This document shows, one piece after another, positions 27,101 through 43,800 of a DNA stretch of 64,000 nucleotides. This DNA comes from Galaxea fascicularis. Its lineage: Eukaryota; Cnidaria; Anthozoa; Scleractinia; Euphylliidae. How positions within the stretch are numbered: the first letter of the stretch is position 1; every line of letters starts with the position of its first letter. The notes under the pieces are model-generated. The model had not been told where the DNA came from and made no database searches. It saw only the letters and a list, made by a program, of their open reading frames with translations. The position numbers were made by a program, and so were the translations under genes. The stretch covers positions 14,623,363-14,687,362 of the forward strand of contig OX419339.1 in NCBI GenBank assembly GCA_948470475.1, read 5' to 3'.

Positions 27101-28679
27101 ATATGCGGCGAATACGGTAAGTGAACGTTTGCGATCCCATAATCCGATAATCCGGTTTTGAATAACCAGAACTAATCTGTAACGGAAAACACTGTGATGG
27201 TCCATCTTTCTTTGGTCGGTAGGCGCTAAGTCTCTTTCCTTAATTGGCTCCAATTTATAGTCTTAGGGTATATTCATAGAAACTGTCCGGAGAGTTTGAT
27301 GAGGTCAACTTATTGAAATTCCTTCAAAATAAATTGCACCACAATATGATATCAAGTGTTCGATTTTCGCGGAATTGAGCGGATCTTAAGATCTTGAAGA
27401 GGAACGAATCCATTTGCACGGGTGATTATTCATTTTGCTTTTGCAATAAAGTATTACTGAAGCAAAGCTAACTGAAAGTAAAGTTTTTTTGGTGTCTTTT
27501 CTGCCCGGTTAAACACGCCTCAATAGTTAGCTATTAAATGGATTAGTGCATGGATCTTTTAAGTTCATAGCAATTTTTTCTGCAAAGATCAAACAGGTTA
27601 GTATACTGAAGAAAGGCCGAACTATTTTAGCATCATCCTGGCAATACGTATGATCAATGTGGTCGTTTTAGTGTAATAAAGCCTCTATTGACTTTTAGTA
27701 GTTTTAACTCAACTGGACTTTTCTCTATCTTTTCCGATTGTACAGTGGTGTCTTTGGAAGTGCTACCAAACCTAGCTGACACAATCGACTCACAATCCCT
27801 CTCAAGATGTGGCCTCTTAATTGAATACTTCATAAAAGAAGTTCCGATAATCCTAACCTTAACTGGTTCGGTTTTTCAGCCTGCGTAACCCTGCTTTACA
27901 CTTACGGCGTGTTTTGGACAAAGCAAAGTTGTGGTATCCCACTTATAAGGATTCACCTATTTTAAAAAAGTTGTGCAAGTAGATTTTATTTTAGGTGATC
28001 GATTTAATGTAATCCCTATTCTCCTTTTTCCAGCGCTCGGTCCTGTAGTAAGTTACCTTTCTTCGGCTCCTCCTATTTCACTGCTTCGTTTAACTTTGTT
28101 TCTAATTGTCTTGTCACCTGCGCTATTTCTTTACTTAAAATCCTCTTTTCAAATAACTTTAGGAATCCAGAGAACAATAAATCAACACAGTTCCCGTCAG
28201 TTAATTTAGACCTACAATCCATACGCGGTAGCTGACCCAACCGACGAAGTTTGCCGTGATGTGTGATTGTGTGAACCGAGCAACATAATTAATGTGTAAC
28301 AATATAATAGTAATATTTAACACCAAGAGGCCATTACCCTGTTGACACTTTAACTGATACCTTATTCCGAAAGCACAGCTCCGGACTCCCATAGACTGTA
28401 CTCTTTGCGAACTGCTTTATTTTCTGTTTATTGTTTTTCGACGATGTGTCGGCAGACCAGCTTGTGAATTGTAAAACCTGAGAAATGCACTAACTGAGAT
28501 GACAATTAATTACTGGAAGGTTTGGGTCTTCCCTGTCTTCCGTTACGGCTATCTGATATTAAACTCCAAGTTCAAAAACCAACGAAGTACCTAAACAGAT
28601 GCCAACTGAGACACAACTCTCCTTGAGCGGCTTTAGTCTTGGAGATTTTAACTAGTATTCTCACGGCCAATCTCAGCTT

Positions 28680-29065
28680 CCTGGGGGGAGGGGGGGGAAA
28701 TATCAGTATATGGCGAGACTCTGCCCTGAGGGCTAACTCCTTACCCTTTTCATACCATTTTTAACAGAAAAGGTATTCCTTTCGTATGCCTTCCATTAGA
28801 ACATGGTACCCCTTTCACATACCTATTCAAGAACACTCTTCCTTTTTCTAAACCTTTGGAATGAATTTATGGACGATAGTAAAGAAGAGCATCAAGCATT
28901 ACCAGACGAGTTCACCGAAAAAAAACCTTATTGACTGATTTCCCTACCCTTTCTTATACTTCAAGTCGTGAAATTCCTACCCTTTCATACACCTGAAGAC
29001 CTAAAAAAGGTATCCCATTGGAAGTAACCTCCCCGGTCATTATATAGGGAATACCTCCTAGGCCA
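28680..29065. repeat. Probable interspersed repeat with TACCCTTTCATA-like words
   Basis: It begins with a G-run (TCCTGGGGGGAGGGGGGG) and ends GGAATACCTCCTAGGCC. Between them are several diverged copies of (T)ACCCTTTCATAC and their complement AAAAGGTAT. It looks like a decayed non-coding transposable element; boundaries are approximate. Confidence 0.5.
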
Positions 29066-29247
29066 ATCTGTTTCTTCAGTTTCCTCGGCAAACACTCTTG
29101 ACCTCTAAGTGTCATCGATCACTTTGGAATCATCCAAATTAACTTGATTTATTGGCCGACTTCAAATTTCATTATTCCATGGAAGGCCTTAATCAAGGAA
29201 ATGCGGTTGTAATGGATAAAGATTAAAGCGAATGATTTACACTCCTG

Positions 29248-29397
29248 GTCCCGGTTGTTGAAACGTTCAGCATAGCACCATGATCAACCGGATAAATCAC
29301 TATCCAGCGAATAAGTAATGGGAAAGCTAATTGCACTATCCACTGGATAGATATTTATCCGGTGGATAGCGCTATCCAGCCTTTGAACAACCGGGGC
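29248..29397. mobile_element. Foldback MITE, CCCGGTTGTT family, with CTG target duplication (copy 1)
   Basis: The ends GTCCCGGTTGTTGAA and TTTGAACAACCGGGGC are inverted. Inside, TATCCAGCG and GGATAAAT words pair with GCTATCC and ATTTATCC. CTG flanks both sides (29245-29247 and 29398-29400). The same family occurs at 43059-43168, and related termini occur at 62142-62378. Confidence 0.85.
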
Positions 29398-31644
29398 CTG
29401 GTGTTTAGTCTGGAGCTCTTTTTGGAGTATCAAGATACAAACGAGAGAGATTCCTTTTTCTATATTGTTTAGACAAACGATAATGCTTAAAAATGCACAG
29501 AGCCAGTAGAACTACTCCTCGAAGAAAGAATTTAGAATATATTATTGGACTGGAGTGCTGTTTCTCTGTCTCTTTGCCTACAAATCCTTTTTGCAAAAAC
29601 AAACATAACAAAAAGGACAATGTAAGATGCCCCAAGCTTTTTTGAACCCTACTGGCAGTAATCACGTCTGTTTCCTTCCGATTCGCAGCTGGTTGTAAAA
29701 TTAAATTCTTGAATCACTTTTTTGATCAGTGAAAACCTTGTTTTCCTCAGTGTTTTTCACTCCGGCCATGGACAAAAGGACACAAGTTTGATTCATTTGA
29801 AGTAACTGGGTTGGAACGGGTCTTTGTATGACATTGTTTTTCGCCGCTGAAGCGAAAGTAATTCTGAAAATTTATCAATTCACGTCACGTAGACTGCTCC
29901 GTCCTATCCTAGTGTTAATTGCGTTCCCAGTCTGCACCTAATCCCTCACAGTGTTCAACATCTTTTTGACACTTCAGCCGGACCAACCGGGTGATAAAAA
30001 TCAATATTGGCTCAGAACTTGTGGCAGTGCACGACTTTGCCGATTAATGGATGGAGAACGTGCCCTATAACACAACCACTAAAAATTCTTTTCTCGTTAA
30101 TGTTTTTCTTTTTATCGACTTCTGGTTGTACGTTTTTCGTTCATACTATCCACCGTTGTTGTCAGTCTACTGGGTCCAAAGGCAATTTGAACACACTTGT
30201 GTTTAAAACCGCTTGTTGTTTGGGACCCCTCAGCACAGGATGTGGCTACAACGATGGATTTAGAATTCCATATTCTTTGACTTGCGTTTTTTTATTAAAG
30301 CAGTGTAAAAACCCAGATTAGTCTCTACTAAATTACTAAATTAACTGATTTGAGTTGAGACAAAAAAAACTCTATCCCAAATAAAATAGCGTCCAAAACT
30401 TGTGACTGAGACACCACAGTCCCGCCGCAGTTAACAGGATTTAGGTCCATCACTTGATTTGAATACATTGTATGAGGTGAATATGGGTTGTGAATGATAG
30501 GTGTGGTGGTGGTAGAAAAAGTCAGTGAAAGTAGCAATGCCTTTCGGATTTTATGCCATCTACGTCAAATATAGCAGTTCTTTTAAGGCTGCAAGGCTGA
30601 TCAGCCTATAATATAAAAGAACAAATGTCCTTCGTGAACTGTTACGGTCTACTATGCTAGCAGCGGCAAGTATCCAAGTAACTTTAATCCTGATTAAAAG
30701 TTTTAGCTCTTTACATGGTCCAGTTAAATGGACTGGTTAAGGCTGGGTTTTCATTGGCTTTCGTTTTCAAACGGGTTACTAAAAATAGCTTACGCAGTCC
30801 CTCTAATTTTCAGTTCTCATGGACGACCAGCCAGGTAGATTTTATGCCTAATGACGTCACATAATTTGTACCTCCCGCGAAGATTTATGGATCACTAAGT
30901 TATATTAATTCTACTCTACTATATTAATTCTACTCTGTTAAAACTTAAAATTTCAAAGTTGGAGAAACATTCTCCGTTCAGAGTATGGTTGAAGTTTGAC
31001 CATAACTTCATTTGCCTGTACTTGGGTAAGTAATTAATAATTTTAGACCCGGCCGGTTTAATTGAGTGGCTGATGTTGTTGAAGCGACCGCGATGAGTTA
31101 AGCTTGTAGCGCCTTTCAAACTTTATAGACATAAAAATATTTTTTGTTAACTTCATGTCATTTTACTAGTGAAAGCAAAAGGGTGATGCATCTGTTTTAA
31201 ACTTCGTCTGCTTAAAGAAGACGTTTTATAACAGCGATACTGACGCTTGTGTTTCTTTGAGTTATGTTATGCCAATGCTGGTCACTGCCAGTTTAGGGCC
31301 CAATCTTTGATTTGCCAGAGGTCCATGTGATTCTGGAAGACCTTCTGCGGGGTTTTACCCGAAGTACGCTCAGTGTTGCCGTGGTATAGGGTGAAATAAA
31401 TTTTCGCCAGGATCGGAGATAATTCAGTTAGAGGGAACCTATTGTCAGTAATACTCCACAGTAAGTATAGAAAGCCAATAGGGTAAAATCTCGTGATAGA
31501 CTGAAAGGCATCTGATTGAATCACAACCATTTGTAAGAAGAAAGAGCTAATTCCAAATGATGTATTTAAAAAACGAAATTACTACGCTAGTTGGTTTCTT
31601 CCATCTTATTTTGCTTTCCTACTTTTTTTAGAGACCATACCACC

Positions 31645-34041
<2,397 letters not shown>

Positions 34042-34650
34042 TTTTGTAATTTAACTTCATTACTGTAATTTAATTTAATTTGAGTCATCTTTATTCCAGT
34101 TCATTTATAACAACCAATAGAAGTAAAATTCTTATTTTATGGGGTTGTTTTCAGCTTGCAGTCGCAAATATCGATCCTTTTCCCGTCTCGCCGCAACTTG
34201 ATCTGTTACTGCTTACAATTTCCGTACTCCCTTTTAGATAATTTTACTCTATTGTACCTAGGTACTATAAAGATTTCAGTAATACGAAAGGTAACTTTTT
34301 AGATTGTGCTTTGCCTTGTAGCTATTGAAAAGCAAAATTTATTCGATGTGGTGTTCCCGAATCATCAATGATAATAATAAAAACTGTTTATGGGCAAATG
34401 CTTGTCGTATAAGTCCAACCCAGACTGGAGTATGAATCAAACTGGATTGTGAATTGAGCTGTTGACGCTTAGAGTAAACAAACAGAACTTCTTCTTCTGG
34501 TGCCCTTTTTTCTCGAAGCACTCACCTCATGATTACAGCACATTCCACACTTATAAAATTGTGAGAAACGTTGGTAGGTTTAGTGGCTCGTTTGGATATT
34601 TGTCTGTGCGTGCGTAGTGCTAGTGGCACGGGAACAGTCTCATATAAGGG

Positions 34651-34917
34651 CATAGGCGTACGGGCCGGGGGGGTGGGGTGGGGGGCTGCAGCCCCCTCCC
34701 CCCTCCTAAATTTTGGGCAACCTAGATTTTATGGGCAGCAAGAGAAATTTGGGCAAAGCCAATCATTTATTTATTCATATGTAGGCCATTGTTAGTGCAT
34801 CGTATAACCCTCGTTTCCTTTCGACTGTTTCGTAAAATTTGGGCAACTTGTAAGAATTTTTTGGGCAAATGGTTCATCGCCCCCCCCCCCCTGGCAAAAA
34901 ATGCCTGTACGCCCATG
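34651..34917. mobile_element. Foldback/TIR element with CATAGGCGTACGGGC ends
   Basis: The left end CATAGGCGTACGGGC is mirrored by GCCTGTACGCCCATG on the right with few mismatches. The interior has G-runs, C-runs and a repeated TTTTGGGCAA word. It is non-coding. Confidence 0.7.
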
Positions 34918-35238
34918 TATAAGGGTCATCATTCGCCCTTCTGTGCATGTATGGCAATTCAGGCTGTTGAATCAAAAGCAAAACCCTTTACCTCTTGACA
35001 AAACGCAGTGAAGCAACACATCTCTGTATAATCATCCACGGTTATACGTTTTGTTTTGTTTTTTCCAATAAACGGTGGTTGCAAGCTATCAAAATAAACA
35101 TGCCCTTTACGAAGGAGAGAAGCATGTACAAAGGCAGAACTCGCTCGCGGGGCGAGGGAGCGAGAAGAACGGAGAGAGCTCGGAGCAATAGAGGAGGCTT
35201 GGCACTAGTGCCCAGTTCCCAGTCACATCGGAGGCGTC

Positions 35239-35265
35239 TTGGCGGGAAAGTTGTAAATATGGCGG
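35239..35265 (+). promoter_or_regulatory. E2F-like and YY1-like sites in the RECQL4 promoter
   Basis: TTGGCGGGAAA (35239-35249) is a very good match to the E2F consensus TTTSGCGSGAAA. AAATATGGCGG (35255-35265) resembles the YY1 core. They lie 60-80 nt before the first RECQL4 ATG in a locally GC-rich segment. E2F control would fit a replication-initiation gene, but use of the sites is inferred. Confidence 0.6.
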
Positions 35266-35320
35266 ATTGTAGTGCATTTGTTGTCATTGCAATATAACCA
35301 CCTTGGAAGAAAAAGGCAGC

Positions 35321-37839
35321 ATGATCGGAGCTAGTAAGTAAAATGATCATTTTTGTAAATGAGCTTTAAAATATCTGCAATAACACACCGTTTAGTTTTA
35401 GTCGGTATTTCCTCTCCCTACTGAAGCTTTCTCTTTGGGACTCTCACTGTCGACGTTGTCCTGCGAAAGGGGTGATAACCGTTCTTCTGCTTGTATTTAA
35501 TTTGCAGAAGCCATGAAAGAACTTTCAACGCTTAAAAGAGAGCTAAAATGCTGGGAAAGTATGTTTGAACGAACGCATGGCCGCAAGCCTACTAAGGTGA
35601 GACCAAAAAGTATTGAAAGCTTGGTCCTCACTGGCAAGCAGAAGCATGAGGTCAAGCATAACATTATTTTTGTGTGGGTTTTGAGGGCTGCCGTGAATTA
35701 TGCTCAAAATATCAAAACCTTACGTTCCTATTGTGCTGATGTTATACATAATTACGTCAATGTTTTTCCCAGTAAGACATGCCTGTTCTTGTGGTTGTGT
35801 TTGCCACTAAATCTCTCCACAGATTATCTTTTAAGAAAACCTTAAAAAGAGAAATCTTACAATTATATTGATATACAGTTATCTCTTTTTCCTTGAGATA
35901 TGTAATCTATATTACATTGTAAGTAGCTTTATCTATTGATTGTCACTATTCTTATGTGGTGATTAAATATCATTTTTTTGTTTTGTTTTGTCATTATTCT
36001 CTTCTTTTTTTTTCCTCGTTCTTGCCTCAGTGTAATGTTGGCTTGTAATTTTGTCTTATATATTGATCTATTTATTTATATATATTTTCTTAGTTTACTT
36101 TTACTTGATTAATTCACATGACCGTAATCTTTTGTAATTGTATTTCATAGATAGCTGCCTAGTTTTCTTAGCCCTTATGGTTGTTATAGGCAGCTAATAC
36201 CTTACTTCTAAGTTTCAAATCCTATGTATCACTTTTTGTTTCTTCTTGGTATAAATAAATGTTGTTGTTGTGCCTGTGTTTATTTCACTGGTTGGAGATG
36301 GGACTGGCGTGCAACAAGGAAGAGTACAATCACAGCGGTCACTTAAGGGGGTGCGGACAAAAACATGGACCTGGGGTCCATGGGCCCTTTATACGGACCC
36401 AGTCCAAAAGGAGGGTCCTTGTTTTGTCCTTACCCCACTTAAGGTACATTATGGTCAACATGACCATTAACAGCCGAACAAGCTCAGCTCATAATGTTCA
36501 CCTCATCTTTCTGAGCTTGCTTGACTGTAAATTGTTGTGTGGACTGTCATGTGCCTTCAGTGACATTATGTGTGTTCTGGTAGAGTTTCATTAATCAAAC
36601 CCATGACCCCTGTTACCCCACTGGGTAAAAGTGTACACTATACATGTATTAGCTCTCAGAGACTTCAAATTTTGACCTCACTTGCCTTACTGTATACACA
36701 CTGTTTATGTAAGCAGTACAGCTGCATACCTGTGGAATACCCTTCTTAACCTCCTTAACTATTTCACTGGATGGCTATGCACCCTAACCTCCTTCTTATT
36801 AAGGTTGGAACTCTCTACACGGCATTGACTGTATTGTCTCAGAAAGTTCATTTTACTCAAACTTGTCCTAACCACTATCTTTGACAGGATGACATCAGTG
36901 TCGGGCCAGAGGAAATAAGGGGTATGTATCTTGTGAGTATAAAATAGACATACAGTGGGTATTAATGGATAATTATTGTGAGGGCTCTTTTACTTCTATA
37001 GCCAGTACAGTTTACTGGTACGTGGAGTGTTCATCTAATGGTATGGTGTTGTACATATATCATCATTGTAGTACACTGACAATAAATAATGTTACTGAGC
37101 AAACCAACTTCAACCAAGGGTTCTTTACAAACTAATCAATCTGAGGTTAGCCACAAGAAAAAGACTGAGAATCAACTTGTACTAGACCAGTTATGTGAAA
37201 ACCTGCTAAATTACCAAGGGGGTACACTTGTATACACGTACAGCTGTAGGACTTAAAAAAATATTTCCTTGATAACTGTGTATGGTGAAATCCTTGTACC
37301 TTGTAGATGTGCATTCAGAGTTTTTTCGTTTGTTTACAGAATCATATCAGAAGTACAGAGAATTAAAAGAAGGGGTAACCAAGATGGAAAAAGAAAAGTG
37401 CAAACAAGTACTGCATTAAATAGTTGACAAGTAGTATTTGATTATCAGTGGAAACACTCGCCTGTGGCTCGTGTTCCCACAGCATTTCTCATTCTCCCAA
37501 ACTTCCACTCGTGTTTCTATAACTCAATAGAAATACGGTTCATGGTTTCTATTTCTTAAATACCACTCAAGTGAATAGCGTTTTTTCCCTCATTCTGATT
37601 GATTAGCAAAGTACAAGAAAACAGCCTCCAGTTTTGGTTTCTGAAGAGGAAATTACAGTATTTGAATAAATGCTAGTTACATGTACTCAGCTTGTGTGGT
37701 ATTTTCTAAAACAATATTATTTGCAGCTTGGTATACATGTAGTAAATATCCACCACTATTCACCTCCACTTCGGTAAATAATAATTGTTAAATAATTTTA
37801 CCCACAACCACGGTTGTCAAAAAGCCCCGGCAACCAATG

Positions 37840-37889
<50 letters not shown>

Positions 37890-40800
37890 TTTATTTAGTC
37901 AGGGTAGCACCTAATAGCCATGGGCTAATAAACTTGTGGCCCTGAAATCTATTACAAATCAAATCAAATACTGTTTTTTGATAAGAGGGGAAAACCAGAG
38001 TACCAGGAGAAAAACCTCTCAGAGCAGAGTAGAGAACCAACAAACTCAACCCACATGACACTGAGTCCGGGAATCGAACCTGGGACACATTGGTGGAAGC
38101 CGAGCACTCTAACCACTGCGCCAACCCTGCTCCCCAATAATGCCAACTATTTTCCAAGTTTTGCTGGTAAAAAGAGTAAATGTAGGAGAAATGGTGTTGT
38201 TACTCTCTGAATGTCATCTACAGTGTACATTCCTAGATTCTCCTACTTAAATCTTGTTGACAACCTGCACAACAGTCATACATGTACACTGTAGTCACAG
38301 TTTGTCAGTGACTTTATATTGAGGGAGAGCTTTATTTGCCTTATTAATACAGGTGGTAACTCTGTGCAATTTTGTCGATCTTATCATCAATTCTAGGAAG
38401 AAAATGATGAAGTTTTTGGCAAGAACCTGAATAAGAAAACGGTCGAGGAAAAAACATCCTCAGTACCTTTTCGAAAAAAGGATTGGGCAGAGATTACGCC
38501 TGTGAGGTTGTGTCATGGACAAAGGTCAAAGAAAGGAGATACACCAGCCAAGAAAAGCACTACAGAGAATGATATTGCTGAGGTTTGTTTAGTCTTTCCA
38601 TAAATCTCAGTCTGAAAAGCAAACATATTGGTGCAAAACTAAAGACTTCAAAACTTGCTGTCTTCTAAATGTTTTATGTGTACATTTTCTGTGACCTTGT
38701 GCTTTAAGAGTTTATACACTGTACATAGCATAAGGTTACAGTTTACATGTCTAGGGCTCTCACTGCCAGAAACATGGGTGTTTTGAGGGACTGCTGTATA
38801 GCACATTGAGTGTCTTTATTACCCTGTCTGCAGAATTGATATAAATGTGTTGTTTTATATCTCATTTTATCAGGATAATGCTGCAGAAAACTCTCCATTT
38901 ACGAATGAGAACAATCACGCCATAACTATTAGTGGTAACTTTCAGGGAGTTAAAGTTGTTGACACCTCAGAGCATAAATTGACACCTTCTGCCACAGCCA
39001 TAATTGGGTAAGTACATGACAATATTCTATTTACTAAAACATTGTTTGATATCTAACAACTGTAAACAGGTGTTTGATGATACTAATAATTTTTATTGTT
39101 TGTGACCACCTCAAACAATGAAAATGCGAAAAAAAAAAGTTGATAAGAAAAAAGCTTTGTTCACCTGAGAAAATGCAAGAAATAATGCGTTATGCAGGTT
39201 ATCTTGGCAATTTTGTTATTTGCGCCTTTGAAATCATAACTGTTAAGTAATTAAGTGATTTTGGAAGCGTGACAACCTGGATGTGTTGAAAAAAAGTACA
39301 GTACTCTACATTTTATATCAAGTAAGAAAATTTTATTATTCTAGCATTAAATTCATTTTTTCATTTCAAGACTATGCTGTAGCTAAAAATGTGGATTTTG
39401 TTGTTTGGAATTAGTGTGTTTTCTACCAAAAAAATGTGGTTGAATCAGTCTGTTTTACCAACAGGTTGAGTGTACTGCTACCTGGTCATCAAACCAAAAA
39501 CACCCGTGCCAAGAAAAGAGGGACCATCTCATCCGCTTGGCTGGAGAAATATAAGCCTGAGTTACCAAATAATGCACACCACAGTGAAGCATGTACTGAT
39601 AATTTGGTGGGAAATGAGCCAGAGTCTAAAAATGTACCAGCTAATAAGGTCAAACCAGTTGAAAAGGGACTGGATGATGGAAATTCATCAAGTGGGCACA
39701 TTAAGAACTCTTTTTTGTCAATTGAGGGACTGGATTTAGTTCCTGATATGATAAATCCACAGAATACAAGTATTGAAGAAGGGAATAATAGAGAGAAATC
39801 TGCTGAGGTGAAATCAGTGACAAAAAGTCAAGAATGTACCAAGGGCAGACATTCAAATCAGGAACATGTAGAATCTGAATCCAAACAAAGGGACGGAGAG
39901 AAAAACTTTGACGACAAACATTTAAATGCCAACCCTCGCCTTGAGGTTTCTGATCTATGTCAGGCATCAAAGGAGAAAAAATGTACTGATGTGTTAGATT
40001 CTATCACAGTTACCAAACCAATTGCTTCAACTAGTGTCATAGAAAGAACAGATCCTGACCCCAAGGATTTTCTACAAGAAGTTGTGAGTAAAAAAAGGAA
40101 GGATGAGGGAAGTACTTTGGATAAAGAGAAACCTTCCAAGAAGCTCAAGATTGAAAGTGATAATGAAGAAGAGGTGATCTTTGATGAAAACAAAGTGTAA
40201 GTTGTTGACTTATGTTTATGTTGTGCCTCACAAAGATCATTATCTATCTTTGAGGAACTGAAGATGGGTAAAAAACATACTGGTATCTATTAAATAATGC
40301 CAAGTTTCCATTTAAAGAAATTTGGGTGAAGAGGGTATTGATTAGTCAAGTCCCTTATTGAAAATTCACATGATCCTTTGAATTTTTTGTGGTAGACATG
40401 CTTCTGTTTCTCAATTTTTTGACTGTGCAGCCTCATTTTGGTTGGTCAAAACACATCGTCTTACTGAGTTTTTTTGAAATAATTCACTCACTGGCTTTTA
40501 AAAAGTTCATCTGGAAATTAGGAGTCTGCAGTGAAAATTAAGTTTGTTAGGTGTAGGTCAATTTTGGTGTGTAATGACCAACTGTTACAGTGTAGCGGTG
40601 TACTTTCAACTCTGATAATAATTATTATTATTACTTGTCATAATCTACATGTACTTTAGACAAAGCAGTTTAAATTTTCCCATTTTCATGTCAAATGGGC
40701 AAACAGCGTGTATTAAAAAATACACAATGTAGCCTAAGCCATACTTCAGGGCCAGGCGTGCATTTCTCGAAACCCCCGGAACTTTTTGGCCTATTTCAGT

Positions 40801-43800
40801 TCCCATAATTTCCTTTTGTATAGTGAAAACAAAGACATTTCCAGATATACAATTTTGCAACAAAGTTGCCCTTTCCTATCTTGAAATCATAGTAAAAGAC
40901 CAGCTTTTTGGAAAAAATTGGATCAAAGTTTTAGACATGGTTTTTCGGCCCGAAAACTTTTCAAGACTTTCGAGAAACGGCCCCAGTCATGTTGTTGATG
41001 ACTTTGCATCAGGAGTTTACTTTTCCCCATCCCCAACCCCTGTTTCTATTATCTGCCATTTGAATAACATATTAATGCCTGTTTCCCCACTGCATTCTGT
41101 TATTGTAGCTGGCACATTTTTCACAAATCATCATTGAAAGTGTCACTATTTTACTTACAGAGTCAATAGTGCAGATGAAGTAGACAGTGAAGAGGATTTG
41201 TCAAATGTAACTTATAAATCGGCATCAGCCAAGAAAAGCACTAATGCAAAGTATGTTGCTATCAATGTTATTTTAAGATTTCTTAATTCTCTCGCCCCTA
41301 TAACTGAGACATGATCCTCTTTCCAGGGAGTTTTATTACTTAAGGAAATAGCAGTTTTCTCAACAGCGAGAACTACAGGGTTGATAATTTTCTTTACCAG
41401 GTGTGACACTTCAATCCATACTGATTGTCTCTTTCATACTTTAGGGTTTCCTCTGGCTTGGTCAGTGATAATTTCCAGAGATTAAACATGAAGCATCGCT
41501 CTTATCGCCGCCGTGGGGGTGGCATAAGTGGCGCCGCTTACAAAAGAAGGGTTTGGAAACAGACGATGAAAGCACGAGGTGAATTTGTTCCACAGAAAAG
41601 TTGGAGCAGCAAAGGTAGAAGAGGAGGAGGTGGAGGGAAATCTGGTGCTTGTTTTAAATGTGGTGAAGAAGGTCATTGGGCAAAGAACTGTAGAGGACGT
41701 AAAAAACAAGGTGGTACTGCAGGGCAGTACTTGGATAGCTGGTATGTTATATGCAGATGTGGCTATGAGTATAGCTGTACCTTTACATGTAGCTGTTTAG
41801 TATTACATTTTGATGCATATCTGATCTGACTGAATGCCGGTATCTGATTGGCTATGCTACTCGCTATCTATTCTGTGATAGATAGTAAGTAGCGTTTGTC
41901 AACAAAATGTCGGCCGCTTCTTCGCATTTTCACGTTTTTTTACGATGAGAATTTAAATAATTTACTTGTTTAGTTTTGAGCGACTTGTAGATTTATACTA
42001 AAACAATTACATTATTCGCTCTAGATTTCTATGCACGATACCTGATTCGAGCTGCGCCCTCAACAGCTACAGCTGTACTGATCACGCAATAGAAATCTGG
42101 AGCTCATGATCTAATTGTTAATTAATTAATTAATTAATTTATTATCTTCTTGCCACAGAATAAATTACAGATAGAATAGAAAACTGGTAATAAATAGCTA
42201 ATTAATATTAAATTTAAAGTGAACATATAACTTGACTGTGGCGGGGAAATCTCCGAGAAGCAAAGCTTATGAGGAATAGAGATTTCCCCCCACGGGCAGT
42301 GAAATACTACTAGGCGGCATTTAACAATAAAGAATAAATTATTAATTAATTAGAATAAACGTCCACTGTACGGCCGTTTTTTGTACACTAACAATCATTC
42401 CAGGATATCATCAAAATATATGTTACATTTATTCCATGAATTTCTCAGCTCTTCTTGTAATAGGCCATATTCGTATTCTCGGTATTGACCTGGATCTAGC
42501 ATGAAGTAGAGGCTCTTGTGGGGGAATGCATTTACATATGAAAAGATTCCCCCGTGAGAGCCTCCACTTCATGCTAGATCCAGGTCAATACCGAGAATAC
42601 AAATATGGCCTATTAATGAAAGGGATTTTAATATTGTTTTGCGAAGTGAAAAGGAAACAGATGACGTTGAGATGGAAGAGTTTGAACCACTTCCTACAAT
42701 CGAAGAAGCTGCCATGATGGCGGCAGGAATTCGCCCAGATGACAATTCTCAGGAACATGAAAGACTTGTGATATTACCACACCAGCTTCCTAGGCCTGTG
42801 TATACTCCACCCAGCCCTCCCCCAACAGCAGAACCTTTGTACCAACCTTTGAATGGCAAGCCTGTGGGTAAGTGACTACAATCAACGGTATGCAGTACAC
42901 TGCGATATTTCACTGCGGTTTTGCTTTCGGTTTGGAATTGTTCGGCCTTTACATTGGACCTAAAGAGAGTTACATGTATGTTTTGGAGCAAAGAAATAAT
43001 ATGTTTATGTTTTTGTCTCGTGTTCTTGTTAACCTGGCGACACATGCTTCGACATCTGGCCCCGGTTGTTCAAACGTCACTATCCAGCGGATAAGTATTG
43101 GGAAAAAAATCCACTGGATAGATATTTATCCGGTGCATGGCGCTATCCAGCCTTTGAACAACCGCGGGCTGTTGTTCAAAAAATGTTGAACGATGTTACA
43201 GGAACTTGTTCAACGGAATAGAGCTCGTCTTTACCAAGGCTGCAGTCCAATATCGCAGTATTTCCTTGGAAAGCAGATGCAGTGGCACTTACTGTTTGGT
43301 CACCTAAGCAACGGGTTAATGATCCGTAGTAAATCCAACTGGTTTGACTGACTTTTGTTGCATTCCAGGTCCTACCAAGGAAGTGTTGTCTGCATTAGAG
43401 AAGTTAGGATTTTCTTCATTTCGCCCAGGACAACAGGAAGCTGTGATGAGAATTCTTTGTGGTGAGCGTCTGGGCTTTTAATTTTAGTCTTGTTGCGGTA
43501 AGACCAAAAACTGTTAAGGCAGTCTCAAAATCGGTGACCAAAAATTCTCTGTTAATGCATGTACCGTACGGAAACAACATTAGGCAAACAATGGGAAAAA
43601 AGATCTGTTTTATCTCTGACGATCATGCGATGATGTGGAAAAAGAAGCGACGCTTAATGGTCTTTGCGATCGTACAGCTGTAAGATCAGTCTCGTAATAG
43701 GCCATTCTTGTCCAGTGTGGCTGTGACAAAAGTGTGTAAGGAAAGTGCCTGATAACTTTCGTTTGCACCCTTTCACTATTGTATGTTATCGACTAACAAA

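Larger units (their letters stand above)
24131..31644. other. 7.5-kb intergenic stretch with repeats only
   Basis: Between the divergently transcribed Ubl-ankyrin paralogue A and the collagen-lectin gene. The promoters of both should lie at its ends, but no clear motif was found. Open frames are short and unrecognised. Repeats at 28.7-29.06 and 29.25-29.4 kb are listed separately. Confidence 0.55.
34042..35320. other. Intergenic stretch between the collagen-lectin gene and RECQL4
   Basis: No coding exon is recognised. It contains a GC-rich TIR element (34651-34917) and, at its 3' end, the GC-rich RECQL4 promoter region. Confidence 0.6.
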